Assembly (NCBI GenBank): GCA_015680685.1
Contig: MNCI01028982.1
Location: forward strand, 22,468 to 86,467
Source: Gnetum montanum
Taxonomy: Eukaryota > Streptophyta > Gnetopsida > Gnetales > Gnetaceae
Length of the DNA stretch: 64,000 nt
Reading direction: 5' to 3'
Below the pieces are notes generated by a model. The model had not been told where the DNA came from. It was given only the letters and a program-made list of their open reading frames with translations, and did no database searches. The position numbers and the translations under genes were made by a program. Shown piece by piece: positions 59,001 through 64,000 of this stretch (positions are counted from its first letter, which is position 1; every line of letters begins with the position of its first letter).

Positions 59001-59600
59001 CTATACTAAGATGATATGAACTTAAACAAAACTTGTTGATGAAAATGCAACATCTCATTGAGAATATAGTTTTTCTTTTTTGTTTGAGGATAAGGTGATT
59101 ATTAGTAATATGCCTAGAAAAATGATCCTAGGTTGGCATAGGGTGTTGATATTAGTCTTTGGACGTACTACCTTTTAGTGCATTGCAATGTGAGCTAACT
59201 CACTAGCCAATGGCCTATGCTTATTGAGTATAGTTGATAGATAACAAATCTTTGAATTTAACTAATTACCTCTTATGCATTCTAGATAAAATTTTTTCTT
59301 ACCTTCTATAATTTCATCATAGATTTATTTTTATTGGGCCTTAATGTTAAACTAGCTTACAAATGCATTTTGGATTATTTTATATCCCATCCAATGAGAT
59401 ATCCTAAGTCTTCAACTATTGTATTCCTTGGAAATATCATTCTTATTCTTTGGTATCTTTTAGAAGTGCTTTAAAAAATTTGATCTATTCTATTTTTGTT
59501 AGTTTTTAAATATATGCAATAAATTGTCCATTGATGCCTAACATTGTCTACATACAAACCTTCTTGATAATTTATTTAAGGAGACTATTATCTAGGGCAT
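56061..59600. other. Unassigned AT-rich sequence
   Basis: ORFs at 56984-57301 (minus) and 57776-58051 (plus) have no recognisable domain. An A-rich stretch fills 58600-58740. Probably decayed repeat DNA. Confidence 0.4.
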
Positions 59601-60464
59601 TGATAAAGTCAATTTTTGGTTAATGTGATATCGCAACAATGATGTCATTAATACGATGTAGTAGCACATGCTACGTCATCATCGATATGATGTCTCAGGA
59701 TGTGTGTAGCCATATAAATATAACACTTTGGCACATGATCCAATAACTTTTGATTTCCATTGTAATAGAACTCTTACAGTTTTATTTCTTGAATTTAGAC
59801 TTAGCAATAGAAGAGTGAATGCCTGCAGTGTGATGTGTCATAATTGAATGGAATCTTTGTTCAAGTAGTTTGTGCTTTGGGAATAAATATCAAGACTATT
59901 TCCCATCATTGTAGCATTCCCTTGGCTTACTATTTTAATTAGCATCATTCCTAATGTTTTACTAGCATAATACTTTACTTTCCCAAGCACTTTATTTTTA
60001 CCTATTAATAGTAAGCGAAATGGATATGACTGATTTCTAGCATTAAGTATGATCATTTGGTAATCCCAATAGTATTATTACTTGGTTTGCCCAGTAGCAT
60101 GATACTTGGTAATCCCAATGACTATTACATGAGCCTAGGAAGTGTTTGGTAAATCAAGAATGATTATCCATCATCATAGGCTAAAATAGATTTACTTCTT
60201 ATTACTTAGACCTAGAAATTATTTTCATCTTCATTATGTTTCCACTTGAGAGTATTAGTGTTTGATCAACCTCATTTCACATACACTCCACTACAAGCTA
60301 AACCATACACTTGAATTTTACTAACTTGAAGTGGGAAGACAATGATTGCGAGCTTATTTCAATTACTAGCATATCAACATTGTCTATCTATGAATCATCA
60401 TCAAGTTATGCATGAACATTCATAACTTGTATGGTTAGGTGTTGGATTTGTCCACCGCTCATCA
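59601..60464 (+). mobile_element. Element F 5' LTR
   Basis: TGATAAAGTC to CCGCTCATCA, 864 bases. The U3 has GATATCGC and GATGTC-type motifs (59630-59695), then the TATA motif CATATAAATATAAC near 59712. The inner half is collinear with D's 3' LTR. Confidence 0.75.
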
Positions 60465-60484
60465 TTGGCACCATTTTCAGGGAT
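60465..60484 (+). promoter_or_regulatory. Element F primer-binding site
   Basis: TTGGCACCATTTTCAGGGAT after the LTR, a decayed match to TGGCGCCGTTGCCGGGGA. Confidence 0.55.
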
Positions 60485-60610
60485 AGTTAATGTGTGCTAA
60501 GTAATTGATTTCACAAAGTTTGTTGTAGCAACAACCAAAAGTTAATCTTTCTAAGCTCTAAGTAATTCTAACAAGCACATACTTAACCAACCAAGTGTCA
60601 TAACTAAAAC

Positions 60611-62960
60611 ATGGCTTTAACAAAAGATACATTATCACTTGCCAAAGAGATGAAAAAGGGCAATGACAGCATAAATGGCAAGGAAGATTGCAGTATGCCA
60701 ATGCAAGCAAGAATCTCATACGCTCATGATGATTCCTACTATCCTGATTTTACCTTCATCTTCCACCAAGATGGGCAAATGAGATGGATAGACTTACAGG
60801 GAAACATTATTCTACCTCCATAACATTCATTAATTAGAATGCTTCACACAACTCTAAGGAAAATTAATCTAAGCCATGCATAAGAAGGGTATCATGTGAC
60901 TAAACACATGATGAGGCCCTATGAACCCACAGAGGCACAAGTGAAGAGAGATGCTACTATGGAGATTAAATATACCCACAACAAATGGAAGCATATCAAC
61001 TCCCCTATTATCCAAGAAGAACTAGATGGTGATGCATTCATAGCAAAAAAACCTCACCAATATCATGAAGTAAATTCTCGAACACCTATTATTCGATTAG
61101 AAGAACCTATCAAGGTATAACTAAATTCTACCTTAGTAGAGACACCCAAAAGAGAAGCCAAAGACTCTTAAGTATAAGTAGGACTTAAGGCCAAGAGCTT
61201 CTATTAGATACCAAAGAGAGGAATATCAGAGTCATAGACTGGGAACTAGTTGACATTGTTCTCCCATAGCTTCATCTTCATCCTCATGATCGTTAATGGA
61301 ATCTAATAGAAGGGGACACAAGTATAGAGACCATGATAGGGAAAGCCATTGAATTCATGATCAAAATGACTATTGCCCAAGGCACTATGATGAAGAAGAT
61401 GAAGAGCATGAGTTAAGAAGAAATAGAGATAGGCATGAGAATAGAGAGAGGTATGAGCATCGAAGGAGGCACAACTAAAATAGAGCAAATGAACCCTATG
61501 AGTGTGAAGAGCCCCTACTGGCAACTCAAAGCATGATCAATATACAAAAAGTAGTTTATATCCCAACCATTCACATAAGAGACAATCTTATTAGGTGGCT
61601 AGACATGAATAACATATGTAGATTTGAGGGTGAATATAACGTAGATCCACAACACCACCTTCAAGCATTCCATGATACCTACGTTCTAAAAAACATAGAA
61701 AGTGATTAGTAGAAACTCAAGTTGTTCCCTAGGAAACTTGTTAAAGAGGCTAAAAGTTGGTATAGATCATTGGAACCAGAATCAATTAGGACATGGAGTA
61801 ACCTACTTTAGCTATTTAATGATAAATATTAGACCAACTCATGAGTGTCAAACCTTAGGAAATAAATCTAGGAATGGAAGCAAGGGACTCATGAATCCCT
61901 AGATGTAGCAATGGAAAGATACTATTCCTTACTACACAAATGCACAGGCCATGGATTTTCATAGAAGGAGCAATTAAGGCACATCATCAATGGGCTTAGA
62001 AATAATACTAGAGAGACCCTTAGGGTTTATGCCCAAGGACGACTATCAAAGATGATATAGCCCATCAAATTTAAAGTTTAATTGATCAAGTAGCAAAGGA
62101 GGAAGAAGAACTCAAGAAGAGAAAGTCAACTAGAGAATACAATAGATATCCATAAATTAGAAAGAGAGATGCATGAATATGTGATCCACAAGAAGAGGAA
62201 ACCTTGGACAAGGTGATCCAAAAGAAGACACTACCTATCTAGAAATTTGTTACTGATATAGTAGCCAAGGTAGCAAAGATGTGGGATTTGGTAGATGAAA
62301 AATTTGCAATAGTTCTAAATTTGTGGAGGAAAGAACTAACTAGGCCCTTGTCAAAGGCAAGGAAAAGAAGAAGAAAAGAGACTTTAGAAAAAAAGGAAGG
62401 ATAGCTTTAGTGGTAGACTATTCATGTACAAGCTCAGATGAGGAAGAAGGTTGTATTGTGTGCTAATATGACCACCCCAAGGGATGTTACCCTGTTATGG
62501 TACATTTGCAAGAAATGAGGGCATATGCATTGAACCCAAGATTTATCAAAAATAAAATGCCCAAATAGTTACCTTACCCTCAAGGTAACTACAGGTAGGC
62601 CTTCCAACGAATGTATTACCCCAGTGAAACCTATCCGTAGCCACAAGAGTAGTACCACTAGCAGTGGCAACAACCCCAATTATGGGCAATGCCACCACAA
62701 TGACAACAATACCCATATAGACAATTGGATCCATATGGATAATATTTTAAACATTCAATTTCTCTAGGTAATGTAGCCATTGGAGCTTTGCAATACTATT
62801 CACTTGAATACCATAGACCTAGACTCCCACAAATGAACTCTAATCAATAAATGCATTTGCAAGTGGTTGGTTCACTAAGTCAACATCCAAAACCTTTACC
62901 ACCTATGCCACCACTTGTAATGTGGGGAGAACTACCATCATAGCCACAATAGAAAAATGC
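60611..62960 (+). pseudogene. Element F gag
   Basis: The ATG at 60611 opens 70 codons containing YYPDFTFIFHQDGQMRW. A charged Arg/Glu/His linker lies at 61310-61500. The capsid-like core has DMNNICRFEGEYN (about 61600) and LFNDKY (about 61815). The Cys/His motif, with HPKGCYP and YALNPR, is at 62452-62540, and a Gln/Pro/Tyr-rich tail follows. Stops often replace Trp or Gln codons conserved in A; for example the NKWQKLK site of A is read as two stops at 61710. Confidence 0.7.
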
Positions 62961-63109
62961 AACTAGGGCGGTAACCATGTAGGAGGAGATACTCATGCAA
63001 GAACCATAATCTAGAAAATGATCATTCTTCTAAATGAGTCTAGAGAAGGTTCAACAAATGGGAAACACATCTACTTTCACTACATCCACATCCAATCCTC
63101 TTAGAAATG

Positions 63110-64000
63110 AAAAGCTTCTATCATCATTGAATACAAATGTGACAACTATCATGTTCACATAAACCATTACTCACTAGATTAATGTAGGAGTACTTCCTCA
63201 AAAATGAACAAATCTAAGAAGTCCCTTGGTGTATCTTCAAGTAGTAGGGTAAAAACTGAGCAAGGATCTACTCAATTCTAGGTCAAAATTAAACTTGATA
63301 TTACAGGACATGTAGCAAGCCTAAAATCTACAATCATTAAAGAAAAGCAAAATTTGGCTAGAGGTTGTAGACTAGTCAATCATAGTGCCACTAGGTTAAG
63401 TGGATGGTGTGATCACCACCATTAGTTGCTGGTCCTACCCTGTAGATTTTTTGGCTGTTCATGTTTTTTTAAAAAAGGGGGAATTTCCAATCATAATGGG
63501 AAGATCTTGGCTTAGCATTGCTGATGCTAAACTTAGTATTTGAGATTTGTCATTAGAAATTTCTAAGGAAGATGAAGCAGGAATCATTCATAGACACAGA
63601 GTTTCATGTATTGCATACAGCGATAACATGTGCACGTGCATGCAAAAGATATGGATAATTAGATAAGAAGAGAATACAACATGCAACAAATGTGTTGAAG
63701 AAATGTGTGTGCAAAAGTGCTTGTATGTGGCAACCACCCAACAAGAAGGCATCCATTGGCTGATTATAGATAAGGAAATTGAATTAGAAATATATATAGA
63801 ACTAGTAAACCAAATCATAAGTGCCTACATAGGAGAAGTTGATAAGCTAGAACAACTAAATAGAAGACACCCCTACTCACATGAAGACCAAGAAGAAGAG
63901 GAAGAATGGGGACAACTAGAGATCCTAGATCAAGTTGAGCCAAAACTATTGGAACTAAAGTCCCTACTATTAACCCTTGAATATGCTTTCCTAAATAATC
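63110..64000 (+). pseudogene. Element F protease and pre-RT region
   Basis: The active-site segment is changed from LLDSGS to LLNSRS (about 63320), losing both the catalytic Asp and the Gly. GEFPIIMGRSWLS (63478) and LSLEISKEDEAG follow. The open run after 63760 is Glu-rich and ends ELKSLLLTLEYAFLNN, the segment that begins RT in this family. Confidence 0.65.

Larger units (their letters stand above)
59601..64000 (+). mobile_element. Element F: gypsy element, 5' part, runs off the window
   Basis: 5' LTR, PBS, gag and protease, ending in the pre-RT segment LTLEYAFLNN at the window edge. Same subfamily as D by LTR. It is a heavily mutated copy: the protease active site is changed and stops are frequent throughout. 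Confidence 0.75.

Noticed and set aside
1-64000. CRISPR arrays, bacterial operons or organellar genes
   Set aside because: No regular spacer arrays, ribosome-binding sites or organelle gene sequences are visible; the content is plant nuclear.

Overview
The window looks like nuclear DNA of a seed plant with a large, repeat-filled genome, most likely a gymnosperm such as a conifer. The grounds are strong AT richness, one ordinary plant gene with short GT-AG introns, and the rest mostly old, nested, stop-riddled LTR retrotransposons. The taxonomic call is an inference; nothing in the sequence proves the species. One 165-base assembly gap (11445-11609) and a single N (25307) are present.

The one intact host gene lies on the minus strand at 9464-11169. 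It is a seven-coding-exon SR splicing factor of the plant SCL30A/SCL33 type. All splice sites are GT-AG, phases agree, and the predicted protein is 218 residues. A TATA box (11697-11703) and probably a 5'-UTR intron lie upstream. Its long intron holds GAAG repeats like those described for autoregulation of Arabidopsis SCL33. The only other host-like or DNA-transposon signal is a decayed MULE/FAR1-type transposase (about 4061-5960, minus).

The rest is dominated by one superfamily of Ty3/gypsy elements with tRNA-Asp-like primer sites (Athila/Tat type). I label the copies A to F. D: 3' end at 344-2627, cut by an A-family LTR at 1-343. B: minus strand, 12205-45003, interrupted by C (plus, 19461-32240) and by A (minus, 37739-44967, with a GCATC target duplication). 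E: truncated, minus, 49913-53279, inside G. F: plus, 59601 to the window end. G is a separate element (minus, 47068-53401) with an initiator-Met-type primer site and a non-coding interior.

Elements B and C share a layout: LTR, PBS, gag (with an unusual Cys/His motif), protease, RT, RNase H, integrase, a non-coding spacer, then a large extra ORF before the 3' LTR. That ORF has a conserved globular N-terminal part and a long coiled coil. In both B and C it is preceded by sequence that resembles the element's own LTR U3/TATA region and by a conserved 5' and 3' splice-site pair, suggesting the extra ORF had its own promoter and a spliced leader. Element A keeps gag and protease but has lost RT, RNase H, integrase and the extra ORF, and carries an unrelated segment near its 3' end. 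No element here has an intact polyprotein.

Regions 2628-4060, 5961-7734, 56061-59600 and much of 45004-47067 hold nothing I can identify as a gene.
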